From contig NC_059481.1 of assembly GCF_018139145.2 (NCBI RefSeq), positions 14,310,368 to 14,374,367 of the forward strand: 64,000 nucleotides of DNA, in the 5' to 3' direction. Positions 24,706 through 37,090 of the stretch are shown here, in pieces. The translations under genes were made by a program, and so were the position numbers. The notes beneath the pieces were generated by a model. It saw only the letters and a list, made by a program, of their open reading frames with translations, had not been told where the DNA came from and did no database searches. This DNA is from Gymnogyps californianus. Lineage: Eukaryota; Chordata; Aves; Accipitriformes; Cathartidae. Every line of letters begins with the position of its first letter. Position 1 is the first letter of the stretch.

Positions 24706-25390
24706 TTTCCACATCTTTGTTAAAACTTCAGTGCTAAAGCATTTGTGGAAGTTGTTGTTGTTTTCTGTACAAAGTATTATAAATGACATTTTTGTTACAA
24801 GATTAGCCAGAGTAGCCTTGTGATTTATGCATGTGTGAGCCAAGTTCTGGGAAGACTGAGGTTAAAAATAGGGCAGCAATAGTGAAAAATTTGAAGTAAT
24901 ATGGCCATGGAAAATGTTATATAAAAAAATCAATGAAAGATGATAAAATGAATTTAGAAGATGGTCAGATTTGATTTAATAACCAGGAAAAAAAGGAACT
25001 TCTGAAAGACAAGAATCTCCCTTCTGCTTGGTCATCTTTTCTCTTATGTTTTTTTTTTTTTTCATGTTGAAAGATGTCTTATACCATACAGTGAGTTTGC
25101 ACTAACTGTGATGAATTTCACTTTGTGGTTAGGGTCAGGGCTACCAGCCATCGCCAGCCCATCCATGGGTTCCACTTGGGCTCATGCTTGTTGTTGGATG
25201 GCACAACAATTGCATGTTGCAACTAGCCGTGTTGAACCAAAGCACCCTGACGATGTGCTAATAGAAATGCAGGACCCTCTTGGTGGCTTTTATTAGCGTA
25301 TTTCCTTGTGTTTGAACCTTATAGAGTACTCTGATATTTGCTTTGGGGAAAAAGCTATAAAGCAGAGAATAGGAGAGAAGCCGCGGGGCC

Positions 25391-25400
25391 GGGGATTCCC
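25391..25400. promoter_or_regulatory. NF-kB-type motif in a small CpG-rich patch
   Basis: GGGGATTCCC fits the kappaB consensus GGGRNWYYCC. It directly follows a local CpG cluster (CCGCGGGGCCGG) that stands out in an AT-rich region. A 10-bp motif is expected by chance now and then in 64 kb, so function is unproven. Confidence 0.25.
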
Positions 25401-27239
25401 TATTTGAAAATATTTATGTTGTTTTGAGGCATTAGCTTGCATTATGTGTGCAGGTAAACATTTGAGTTATTTGTGGAGAGCGATATTGCCTGTCTCAGTT
25501 CTGAGAAGCAGAAAGCAGTTGTGATGAGGCTCTGCAGGTAGAACTTCATGCAAAGATAATTCCTGCTGGTGCAGGGCAACAAAGTGAGCTGTTTTTGGGT
25601 TTTGGTTTTTTGTTTTCAAACTCAGCTGACTGGCATAAAAGGAGGATGAAAAGAATACCTTAAGTAAACAAACATGGGTTTGACTATAGGCAGTCAATGA
25701 AGGCCTTTGGCAAATATATAGAAATGTTGCTTGTTTTAATTCTAGGAGGAATTGTTCACACTGGACAACATATCTTGACGGGAAGCATATTTTTAAAAAA
25801 AAAACAAAACCATTCAGATCTAGGCATATGATGAAACCATGTTAATTTAGATCCTATCCTTTTCTGAGAATTCATGGGACCCTGGTGAATTCAGAGGTGC
25901 TATGCACAAGTGTACATCATCAGTTCCTATAGACGGGAATGCAGAACTGCCTACTGGTCTCTGCTGGTAGATTTGGGATTAGTATAACTGGAAACTTCTT
26001 TTAGGTGCTCCTATTATCAATTCTTTTGTATTATATTACTAGTGGGGGTGCTTACATTAATTTTAAGATACCATATTTACTGGAATTAGTCACAGACTTT
26101 TCCCATGCTTTTTCTTAGCATGGCAAAAGCAATCATATAACCGCTGCCTGCTTTTTGAGTGTGAGTTGTCACCTAATGTATTCATTGCTAGTGTAGGGCT
26201 ATAATTTGAACAAATATGCTGATTTGATTATCTGCTCTGAACCAAACAATTCTAGGATGGTTCAGGATGAATTTTCAGTGACTTTATCATCCCTGAATTC
26301 TTTCTTTATTCTTGTAACTATTTGCACAGTTCCTGTCCTGTGGCAATCAGCTCCAGTAATATTCCTTAATTTCTTTTTATTTAGGATAGTTTCCTATATA
26401 GCTTTTTCTGGTGCAGATCATTGCTTTTGTGAATTATGTAAGCATTAAAGAAAATACTGTTATGCTGCTAGAAGTATTTCTGAAACTGGAGAACATAACC
26501 ACTCTCCCTTGTTTAAGGTAAATTGGAAAAAAAATAGCACCCCATCACTGTGCATGCTCTGTTATGAATGCTAATAATTAAGTGTTAGAGTTCAGCTGCA
26601 TGATGGAAGGAGTTATTCTAGAGACTAGTAAACAGAGGAGTTGGGGCATAGATTGTTGGAATTTTTTGTTTCAGAGAAGTAAAGGAATCAGATGCAGCTA
26701 GTCAAGTGCTAGTAGTAAAATTGTAAGGCAAACACATAGCTGGGAGAATGAGCGCTTGTGTTTGGTAAAGTGATGGTCTAGAGTTGTGACCAAAGACTAT
26801 TTCCCCTGTTGTTTCACTCCTGTTGTGTTCAAGGAGTAGAAGGATTTCTGGGACTCCAGTAATCCTGTGCCAGTTTTCCTGAATATTGCACTGTTGTTCT
26901 AGTGCCTATTCAATAAAGTCTGATTCTTCCCAAAAGTGATGAATTATTACACATGTGCTGTTGATTTCTGGATATAGAACAGCCCTTGGCAGAAGCATTC
27001 AATATATTGCATATGTGCCCTGTGAGGGTATAGCATGTCTGCAGTCAGTCTAGGGTTTTTGCCAGGAAAAGGCTACCTCATGTCTGGAAACCCCAGACAA
27101 ATTCCTTACAATTCATCCAGATGAGATTAGAAATGGGGAAAAAAAATATCGTAAACTCTTAGAAAAATAAGACTACAGGAGACCTGAAGATGTTACCTGT
27201 TATGCCTCCTTGATGGAAAATGATGTCAGCTACACCTAT

Positions 27240-28250
27240 GACAGTCCTAATTAAAGTTTTGTAACCTGTTCTGAAAGATCTCCAGGAAAAGGTTCTCTAC
27301 ATAGAACTTCCCTGGGCAACTCATTCACATGTTTCACTGTCCTTAATTTAGAAACTTTTTTCCTAAAGTCTAAGTCTAACCACTTTTTTAAACCTGTTTT
27401 CATAGATCATGTTTTCCAGTGCTTGATTATTCTAATAGCTTTCTCTCTACTTGGTCCAGATCTATCTGTCTTGAAGCCAGGCACACAAAATAGATGACAA
27501 AAAAAAAGGGAGGGGGGGGTGGACCTACACCTCTGCTTCATATATCCATGTATCTTGAAACCTGTTTATGCTTCAAGTATCATATTTGCCTTCTTTTTTT
27601 AACTACAGAATAGCATTGTTGATTCATGTTCATCTTGGGATCCCCTATAAACATTCTGAATTTTAATCCTGTCTTCCAAAGTACTTGCAGACTCTTTCTC
27701 TACTCTGTGTTACTCACGTTTAATAGCGCACACTTTTCCATCAGCAAGTCATCAGTGACAGTTTTTAAGGGCAATGGCATCTAAAGAGTCTTTTGTGCAG
27801 CCCTGTTTGATACATCTCTCCACTTTGGCAACATGTGGGTCGCTAATCTGCAGTCATAATTTTGCGTCTGTCATATAGTAGTTTGACATAGACCAAACTT
27901 CCCTGGTTTGCATATGAGGACATCATGGCAGCATTAAATGCCTTAAGTCAGAGCTTTTTATTTTGTTACAGAAAGAAATTAGACTGGTTTGATATAATTT
28001 GTTTTGGACAAATCCATGTTGGCTGCTCATAATCTCCTTGTTGTATTCCAGGTGGTTACAAATGATTTGTTTGTTCCAGAATTTTTCCAGGAAACTGCAG
28101 TTAAGCTGCCCAGCCTATAATTTTCTTGCTCCTCAAGTTATCCTTTTTGATAATAGGCATTAACTCTATCCTTTTCTGCTTTTCAATGGCCTTGCCTGTC
28201 CCCCACAAGTTCTCAGAGATAACTGCTAATCATTGCTTCAACTAGTTGTT
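27240..28250 (-). mobile_element. Old CR1-family LINE relic (reverse transcriptase and 3' region)
   Basis: Read on the minus strand, broken frames still show CR1 reverse-transcriptase landmarks: a NYRLGSLT-like segment (usual form NYRPVSLT), then a segment containing SSQHGF (codons at 28010-28027) followed by TSLISF, which matches the family pattern SQHGF...TNL..F. Beyond this, toward lower coordinates, segments resemble the CR1 3' region, including the complement of CCCTGGGCAACTCATTC near 27310. Stops and frameshifts break the frame, so it is a dead fragment. Divergence looks high, suggesting an ancient copy. A G-rich run at 27506-27521 interrupts it. The edges are approximate. Confidence 0.82.
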
Positions 28251-31200
28251 TAGGTAAAAGGGATGTGCGATATCCCTAGGATTACACCAGAAAAATATCT
28301 GACTCTATAATCAAATTATCTTCTTAATGGAAAAAACCCCTGCTAAACCCTGATGATTGGCTCTGTGTGAGTCCAGGCATCTTGCAATTTTTCCTTTAGC
28401 AATCCCAAAGTGGTATGCGATAGCATAAGAAGTTGGAAAAAGAGCACAGTCTGCCCAATGAATGAACTGCCTTCTTGCTTTGTCTCCTGCAGACCATCTC
28501 GTTGCCTTTAATAGCTTGCCTTGTATTTCAGTAGTTGCCATGGCAGCTAATAATTTATTATTGAGCTAAGTAATAATTGCTTTATAATTATAAATCCAAG
28601 CAACATGCTGGCACATCTTTCTGAAAACTTATGCACTAATTCCTTTCATATTGATCTTCCTCCCTACTTGATCTTTTTGAATTTGTGAATTATGTTTTAT
28701 CTCACCTCTTAACACTGAGTAAAATTAAACTAAAGCTTTTGTGTTGTAACCTCTTTTTGAATTCAGCTGTCAGAAAGCCTCTCTGACCAGCACAGCACTA
28801 GGTGTATACCTCTTTGAATGCCTTGACATAAATCCAGCAGAAGAGGAAGTTGCTTTGAGTGTGCACTTGTACTTATATTTGGATATTTTCTCTGCCTTTT
28901 CTTAAAAAATTTCACAATAATACTTATAATGTGCTTTTATTTATATAAATAGCAAATATTAATGGAAGCAATGCATATGGGCAATAATTTTCTTTTCAAA
29001 GATTTAAATGAAAAATTCAAATGGGACCTGTCCTTTCCCAGATACTGACAGAACGCGAGCACTGATTTGGTTGCTGATGTGTCGTTATGTTGCCTGTCTG
29101 CCTTGTACGATCTGTTGCCTCTTGTTTCTAGTCTAGATTTGAGCTCTTCAGCAACTGTAATTTTTGTTCTGGATTCATGCATTTCTTAGCTCATGGCTAG
29201 GATCACCAGGTTGAGAGATAACACAGTAAGAATAATCATGAAGAGAGTAGGATATTGATGTGGCTGAAAATTGAAATATACATTGTGTGCAAATGACAGA
29301 AATAGTCTCTTCCAACAGAGTAATATATTCAGATAAGCTAAGCTGTTGATAAATGCATGTTTTCCTACTTGGGAGCTGCATTTCTCATGCCAAAACTGAG
29401 AATCATCTTTATTTAGTAACACTCCTGTAGAGCCTGTGCGAAGCTTAGTGATAATGCAATAAATCAAACATTCTTGTTACATCATGTAGTCCTCACAAGT
29501 TAGATGACTATTTAATCATTGTAAAATCCCTGTCTTAAAAAAAAAAAAGAGGCAAGCAAAGCTTGAACTAGTTTTTTGTTCTGTTTTCAGAATCAAATTG
29601 CCTGCCTGTTTATTAGCCGCAACTCCTGCCATACTATTAGACCATTATATTTAAAATTGGAGCGTATCTAGGTAAATACGCACAACATAGTAGTTTTCAT
29701 GACTGATGCATCTGCCTTGGGGATGTGGTACAGACCACTGCCAAGACAGTTTAACCTAATGCATCAAATGTATTTTGAACTGTTCTCATAAGGATGTTGA
29801 GATCCTGTAGACACATTTGTTCCTTATGCTCACTTATTTGAAGATTAATCTTGGTTTAGGAGACATTGTACTTCACTGCTTGGCAGGGTGTCAGTTCTGT
29901 GAAGGCCCTGTAAGATTAGGCTAAAGTATTTAGTGAAGGAGGAAGCAAAAGCAGTTTAGTTAACAGTTCAGTAGTTATAAATCTGGAAGTACTGTCATAA
30001 CAGAAGTGCAACCAGTGAACATAGGCTTTATCTTTTTGAAATGGATTTTTTTTTTTCATACCTGCATGGAAGGAAAGGATTCTGGTCTGCATTTCTGGTT
30101 AAAGATCTTCACAGTAGTTTCTCCCGAAGGCATTTTAGAAGATTCTACAGCTAAATAACATTAAACCTTTCTGAGTAATTTTTAGTGCTGCTTGATAGAG
30201 AGTTTAAGCAAACATTTTCAGTTAAGTGATAGTATGTAGATAGACAAATCTTTTCAAGGAGGTTTTGAATTTTAAAAAATATATGAAAGTTGTATTATTT
30301 GCTGTGTATTTGTTTTGCAAGACAAACTGTTTTCAGATGCATTTTCATCTTTTTAATTTCTTTTCTTTTCTCATTGATAACCAAAGTGCAGCACCCTTCA
30401 GAGTGCCAGCCAGTTAGTTGCTTTTGAATCAAATTTATAAGCAGGCCTAAGTACCAAACTTATTGTTGGGCAGTGAGCATATTGTTAAGCAGCAATAACA
30501 CATTAATGTCATGGTTAATGTTGATCCCATACTTGACAGAAAGCTTTGCAAACCTCACTTCACTGCTCTTAAGAAGTTGTATTGTTTTCCTCAGTTTTAT
30601 TGAAAATATCTAAGCCATCTTAAAATCAAATTATATGTGGAGGATGCTTCCAAGACCGCTCTCCCCACAAGCTCTGTCTGCCTAAAGCTGCCACTTTTGC
30701 ACACTACAGCATATACGTGATTCATGTCTGGAAGCAGAATAGCTGTGTTACCATGACTTTGTGCCTTTTCAAGAGACTCTGCTTGGCCTTAGCGCTGCGG
30801 CAGCCATGCTAATTCCAGGTCCAGCCCCAGGCCGAAAATGGCTAGCCTAGGGAGCTCCATGAGGCACTCCTTTGTGAATGCAGGTATGACTGGGGCCCAG
30901 GCCATAGCCTAGTCAGTGAACATACACCTTCCACAACATCATGCTCGGGTTTTTTTTAAATAGTTGCTGGTATCTAGTTGCTTATAAAAATACCACATCA
31001 TTAAAAAAATCACCATTTCCTGCATTTGGGTGTTTCCAGTTAACCCAAAAAGCAAGTTTGTGTGCTGTTGGTTTGGCTGAACTACTTCATCTGTCAGTTT
31101 ACAGTGTGTCTATACTCTTTCAGTAGGAGAAGGGACCAGTTTTAAGCCCTTTAAGGTTTTTAAGGTTGAGACCAGAGATTTGGCAGAACACTACTGGTTT

Positions 31201-33734
31201 CAGCTAAAGCTGCAGCTGATGCTGACCTGTTCTACTGCATTGGTAACTTTCTCCCTGGTGTACAAGTTTATGGAGGGTTGTAAGGATGATGCTCCTAGGT
31301 GTACAGAAAACTTACTGAAACTATTTCTCTTGTAGACATTGTTCTATACCTGCATGGTAGTTCATGTCCCTGACCTGTTGTTCTCTGCTTGTGGCAGCTG
31401 AGCTGTAACATTAAACTGAGTTTTAAACATCATTTCTGTAGTTAATTGTTTAGAATTACTCAGACTTCCTAATGAACTAAATACTTATCTAAAACTGGAA
31501 GGCAAATACATCTGGGTCATAAGTAATGATCAAACTTATCAAACCCTAGGCTATATACTGCCAATGCACGTGGTCCTGTCTTTTGGGGGTCGAAGAATTC
31601 AGCTCTGGTAGTGTGAAAGTTGCTAACACCCAGGGAGAAGTCATGATCAAGCACCGCGAGGGCCTTTCTGTGTAGTTGGGTGCAGCTGCTATGAGCTTGT
31701 TCTACCCACTGCTAACATTGACGCTGAGCCTACAGGGCTCTGGGCAGCTTCCACCTCAGGGGTGACCTGATGAGCTGAAAACACAGGCAAAAAGTCAAGC
31801 AGGACTCCAAGCTCTGAATGTGGGTTTTCTGCTACTATGTCAGTGAATTTTTTTTTTTTAAGGCTACTTTATGTTTGTTACAGTGTGCTCCAGAGCTCTA
31901 CCCTGACTGTTTCTTGTCACAAGCGACTAAAGAGGACTGCCATGCAGGGCCACCACTCTGCCTTTGTGTCTGCAGCTGTGTTTGTGCTGGTCATAGCTTT
32001 CTGTTTCTACGCACAGCAAACGGAGTGCTGGCATCACTGCTCCATCCATTAAACTACACAGATATCTTACGTCTTTTCAATGTGCTGCTGCTCTTTTTTA
32101 TCATTAGCGCTTACTTTCTTCCAGTGCTTTCTTCTCTATTGACTATAAAGGATAGTTTACTCATGTTATGTTTTAATTTTGCTGTTAATGTGCTTGATTG
32201 GAAAAATCTTCTTGTAGCAGTCATAAAAAAAATGTGTGCAAGATAGACAGCACAAATGACATGTAAGCTTATTCTATGAGGTTTTCTTAACTGAAGATAA
32301 ACAAATTTATTATCTTGCAATTAGTGTGGCTTGTATATGTAAACAGCTTCCTAGCAAGTTCAGCAACTCCACTCAACGTGCTTCTTTTCTCTTGGCACCA
32401 GGTTTTATTTTACTGTATCTTAAAAGCTTCTTGGAGGAGTTTCCCTCCTGGTTCTCCTGGCTCCTTGATATATAGACAAGATACCATATCAGGCTCTTTC
32501 AAATTCTTCCACAGAAAACTCAGTGATGGTGGAGAATTATAAGCTGTCTTGAAAACATACTTTTTTCATTGTGCATTTTTGCAACCTCCTTCACAGCAGA
32601 TAAGTGATATAGGAGCAGACAGAATAGCAATACAAATATGAATGTTAGTGAGCTCAATGCAGACTTGAAATGTTTTCCTTTTTCTATTTCAGAGTATAAT
32701 CGTGTTCTATGAGATGATTCCTAATTGATAGTACTGATTAGCTTTCTTTTATTGTTATTCTTTTCATAAGAGGAGAAGCACATGGAATAGGAGAAATTAG
32801 TAGCTTGGGATCATGGGAAGGAGAGCTGTTGAAATGTGAAACTGTTGTTGGAGCTAGGCAGGCTCATTCTGCCATAATTACCCCATTGACCCACAAATGA
32901 ACTTTACTTTTCAAAGAAACAATTTTGGAATGTTTCCTGGGGAACATTTTGCTGTTGATGTGTGAGCATACAGTGCAAGATGCTAAAGATATATCAAAAC
33001 TTGTGGCTAAGTATTAGCATAATGATTAATGCAGCTGCCTAGTGCTGCTACACAGTCACTTTGTAGTGCATCATGACTTTTATAGGAGTGCTTTGTGTCC
33101 TTCTGAACAACTCCTGTCCATGGAGCTGTGTGATGCTTAAAGATATCATTATTTCTGATTTTTTAAAATGCAGTCTTTAGTGAGTATGGAAACTTGGGGG
33201 CTGATCCTGGATAGCACTTTCTATTAAAGGGGGACTCAGCACCTTATAAATGGGACCAGAAGCCTTTTAAAAAAGGACAGTGAGGTGGTGGTGTGGGTTT
33301 TGGTTTTTTTCTATTTTTTTTATTAATCATGTACCTGAAGACTTGTTTCTCCTGTTCCTTTTAAAGGCATGGACCCTATTGCCTTTGCTGGTGCTTGCTC
33401 CAGAAGCAAGCAGACAGAGAACTATCCCGCATTAGTCAGCTTCTAAGCCTGACTCTACATCTGCGTGAGCGACTATAAACTGGGACACCAAAACTTGATT
33501 ACTTAATGGTTTTTCTAGTCTGCTTTTCTAGATCCTCTTGTAAGGATGGGCTAAATATGCTAGAGCATGAATTTTTCTATTATCTACTTTTTTTTCATGA
33601 ATTCTTAATATTTCTGAAGAGTAGACTTGCTGTGGCTACTTAGATTTCCATTTATATGTTAGTAATGAAGTTTTTCAAAACATATCCCTGGCAAAAGAAT
33701 AATCCTGATAATTCAAAGATGATTTATATTTGAT

Positions 33735-33768
33735 TAATTTAATATATTAAATTATATTGTAATATAAT
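33735..33768. repeat. Two overlapping AT-only palindromes
   Basis: 33735-33754 is a perfect 20-bp palindrome, TAATTTAATATATTAAATTA. 33751-33768 is an inverted repeat with 8-bp arms and a 2-nt centre, ATTATATTGTAATATAAT. They share four bases. AT-only palindromes extrude cruciforms easily and can be fragile, but such runs also arise by chance in AT-rich DNA. Confidence 0.8.
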
Positions 33769-36700
33769 CTAAAATGGGCTAACACAGTGGTAGTTAATTA
33801 AATGGTCAAAATTCTTAATATACTAATGGCCTAATTCAGGAATTAATTGCTAAGCCTATGCCTTTGTAACAATTCAGATTTCTTCCTCTTTTGACATGGT
33901 TTTAATAAGGTAGCTGTAGATATTCTTAATGCTTACGGTGGCATTTTTTTGTTGAACTAATTTGTAGAATTTATTGTGAATATGAATATTCATATGAGAT
34001 TCTATTCTGTGTGGAAGATGACAAAAGGAAAAAGTGTTTCTGAATTACTGAAGGTTCATCTTGAAAACACTTCTGAGCTTTCATTTTTGTTAATTATATT
34101 TTCCTCAGAGTTTAAAAAAATAATATGTTTCTGCAGACAAATACTCTGCTTCTTCAGAAAATGCAGCTCTCAGGTAACTTTCATTTCAACTCCTTGCCTG
34201 CACAATTAAAACACGAACTCGAGACCTTTTTCTCAACACTTCCATCGTCTATTTCTCATTATGCTTCTTGATGAGATTTTTAGGCTTCACAGAACACCGT
34301 CTAGGCAGCTAATCCGATGCAGTGCTAAGATCACAGCACTTCTTGTGTAATTCTTATTAGGTTAATCAAGAAACTTACTGAAGCAGGAGGTTTTTTAAGG
34401 CCTGCCAAATTTGAAACCATAGATCAAAGTTCATAGCCCTCTGACCCTTTTGCCCTAACTTGCCTCAGCAAAGTCTGCATTGAATGGCCTTATTGTGTAT
34501 ATGGCTATGTCCGAGAGCCCGTACATTTGCAATTGTTTAGGCTTAGGAGAGGCATTGTGTTGTGACCAATGAAATGCATTTTCTTCTCTTTCTAAAGTGT
34601 AAAGGTTTTCACCTCCATTGCCTATACAAGTGCTCCGGTGATCACAATAGCAGTTAGGTGATCCTTGTTCCTGTCAGACAGAGCACCCAGTTTTATGACA
34701 GAGTGTAATTAAATGACTCAGAAGCCAACATTAGGAAAACAGCAGTGAAGAACAGAGGAAAAGCTTAATTTCCATATGGTCAGCCAAGCAAGAACAACAC
34801 CAGCATTGTGATCTGGAGCAGACAGTTTAAGCACTGTTAAAGAGACGTCTATTCTTTAAGTTGTCTCTTGAATGCCACTGCACTTCTTTCATTACCCTTC
34901 TTCATGGTCAAAACCTCTTCCTAAACCAAATGCTTTTTGCATGGTGTGACTTCTTTGGTGTTATTAATATAATAGTAAGGATTATTTTGAATAATAACAC
35001 TGAACTTAAGAATGGAAATCAAATGATTTAATTAAACAAAGTTTGACCCAGAAAGGCTTAGGGAATTTTAATAAGGTTGCCTTAATAACATTCTGATTTA
35101 CTACTTCCTTTTTCAGGGGAAATTACAAAAGTAAGATCACAGTGGGATTGGAGCTTTCAGGGAGCATGGGGTAGAAATGCTAATTGTGCTTTTAAAGAGG
35201 ACCTGAAGTTCTTTGGGTAAATTAAATTGTGTTCTTTTTTTTAACTTCATGAATTAATTTCCCTAAAAAGTAACCAGTGACTCTCTGGATTTAGCAATTA
35301 GCCAGCCAGAAGAGTTAAAAGGTTTTTGCAGTCATGTATTCTTTAAATTGCCCACACCAGCTATTTAAGTACTCAAATGTAAAACTGACAACTTGGTTTC
35401 AGATATGCATGTCATCGTTACAGCTACTGTAATGCTGGATCGGTCACTCTTTCTGTGCCTGATAACACTGCTTCCAGAGCCAGTGCGAATTTGGCTGTTT
35501 TGAACATGCGGTGGCTTTGAGATGAGCTACCAGGGTCTGTGTTCTTGCATCGTCAAAAGAACATGTTTAAAAGTTTGCAACCTATGCAACGAAGAAATGA
35601 AGAAGAGTTATGTGTGTGAGTAACGTAGGTTAGTTTGGTTGGTTTGGTTTTTTTTTTTAATATATGTCTCATTGAATTGAAAGCAAATGCTTAGGAACAA
35701 CAGAACGCTTATTTCAAGAGCAGTTAACTTGAAAGTCAATGCCTGTATAATGGTAAAATGATCAGATATTTCTGAGAACACCCTTACAACCTTTACTTAG
35801 CAGAGTATCTGAGTGTGGTACCAGAAATTACAGGAGTTTATTAAAATAAAGCAAGAGATGTTGTTCAGATCACCAATTTACTAATTAAAGAAGAGTGTTG
35901 ATTGATTAAAGCAGGATGTTAATTTACAAAGCAAAGCAAACAAAGCAGCTTGGGCAATTATGGTTCTCCCCCTTATTGCAGAAAAACATTTGAAAGTCTG
36001 ACAGGCAGTTGTTTACTTAATATGAGTATTCAATTCTCTAATCTTCAGATCTATAGAAAATCACTATCACCTGCAGGAAGTTCTCAAGATAAATACCCAA
36101 TGGCATATTTTGGTACAATCAGGCTGCAGTCTGCTGCCTTTCAAAGGGGAAAAGTGAAAGGCAGAAGCAATAAAAAGGACGTCTTTGAGGGGTCTAAATT
36201 TCTTCTGCCCAACTCCGTCTTGACTACAGCTTAATTTTAAAATGCATCCTTTCACCTGCCACAGTCAAATTGGTTTCCTCTCTATGTATGAAACAGAAGT
36301 GTCAGCTTTGTTTGATCCTTAGATACTGAACATTAAGGATGCATTATTATTAGGTGAGGCAAAGTTTATTCTGGTGAATTGCATTAACGAGAGAGCAGTG
36401 TGACAGATCTGATACAAGCACACGCTGTGTCAGCTTGGGAAGGAGTGTATATGCAGAAGAGAATATTGTCATCACTCTCAGCAAAATAATGCAGAGTATT
36501 GCTTTATGGCTTGAAAAACCTGACAGAGACAGTTAAATCTTTGTGTCAGTTAAGTCCTGATTTAAAGCTCCAGCTGTCGGTATTCAGGGACTCAATTACG
36601 TTATGACCTTTCATCTTTTTCCTATTTACAGCACACACAGTGCCCAGGCTCCTCTTAATTATTTTTTTGTCTTATTCTTTCCTTGTGCTCTTTTCTTTAA

Positions 36701-36991
36701 ATAAAAGCAGGGAGGCAGAAAGGGGAAAATTTCTTTCCAGCAACTTTATTTTTTAAATTTTTATTACATCATTATCATTTTCACAGTTGTAATTCCATGG
36801 CATTTCTTCCTGGCATATTCTCACTTGCCTAGCCAGTGGAGCCAAATGGGATTTACCAATTTACTTCTGGAAACTAAATGGCCTAATGTTCCTCTCTGGT
36901 TATCTACCCTTTCAGCTGGTGGGATATATGCTCTGCCTTCTGCCTGCTTAGTGCCCTGTAGATAAATTTGTACAGAATTTCTTTAGCTGTC

Positions 36992-37064
36992 AGAGTGATG
37001 GATGGGCGGTACAGTGGAGCCTGCTCAGCCAGAGCAAGTGGCTGCCTTTGTCATCCATCACTCT
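36992..37064. repeat. Nested inverted repeat (13-bp outer stem, 6-bp inner stem)
   Basis: AGAGTGATGGATG at 36992-37004 pairs perfectly with CATCCATCACTCT at 37052-37064. Inside it, CAGCCA at 37026-37031 pairs with TGGCTG at 37039-37044 around a 7-nt loop. The stretch is GC-balanced and not low complexity, so a 13-bp perfect match within 75 bases is unlikely by chance. It could be a structured RNA, a paired binding site or a small cruciform. No known RNA family was recognised. Confidence 0.75.
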
Positions 37065-37078
37065 TCCTGCTGTCAGCC

Positions 37079-37090
37079 CCCTGATCAGGG
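37079..37090. repeat. Perfect 12-bp palindrome
   Basis: CCCTGATCAGGG is its own reverse complement and lies 15 bp beyond the nested hairpin. It could be a homodimer binding site. Its function is unknown. Confidence 0.75.

Larger units (their letters stand above)
15456..27239. other. Non-coding sequence, no gene seen
   Basis: There is no recognisable exon, RNA gene or CpG island. Open frames are at most about 145 codons, and none has a domain I recognise. Contents worth listing are the A/C-rich tract at 17641-17723, a 15-A run at 18494-18508, a perfect hairpin at 20866-20890, a MIR-like remnant near 24600-24705, and a tiny CpG-rich patch with an NF-kB-type motif at 25379-25400. Confidence 0.75.

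Noticed and set aside
28311..28541. Minus-strand frame just upstream of the CR1 relic, as possible CR1 ORF2 continuation
   Set aside because: The residues do not match the reverse-transcriptase or endonuclease segments expected there, so I stopped the CR1 call at about 28250.
31818..32246. 142-codon open frame with hydrophobic stretches
   Set aside because: T-rich composition makes chance hydrophobic frames common. There is no recognisable domain, promoter or conserved start context, and an overlapping second frame is also open.
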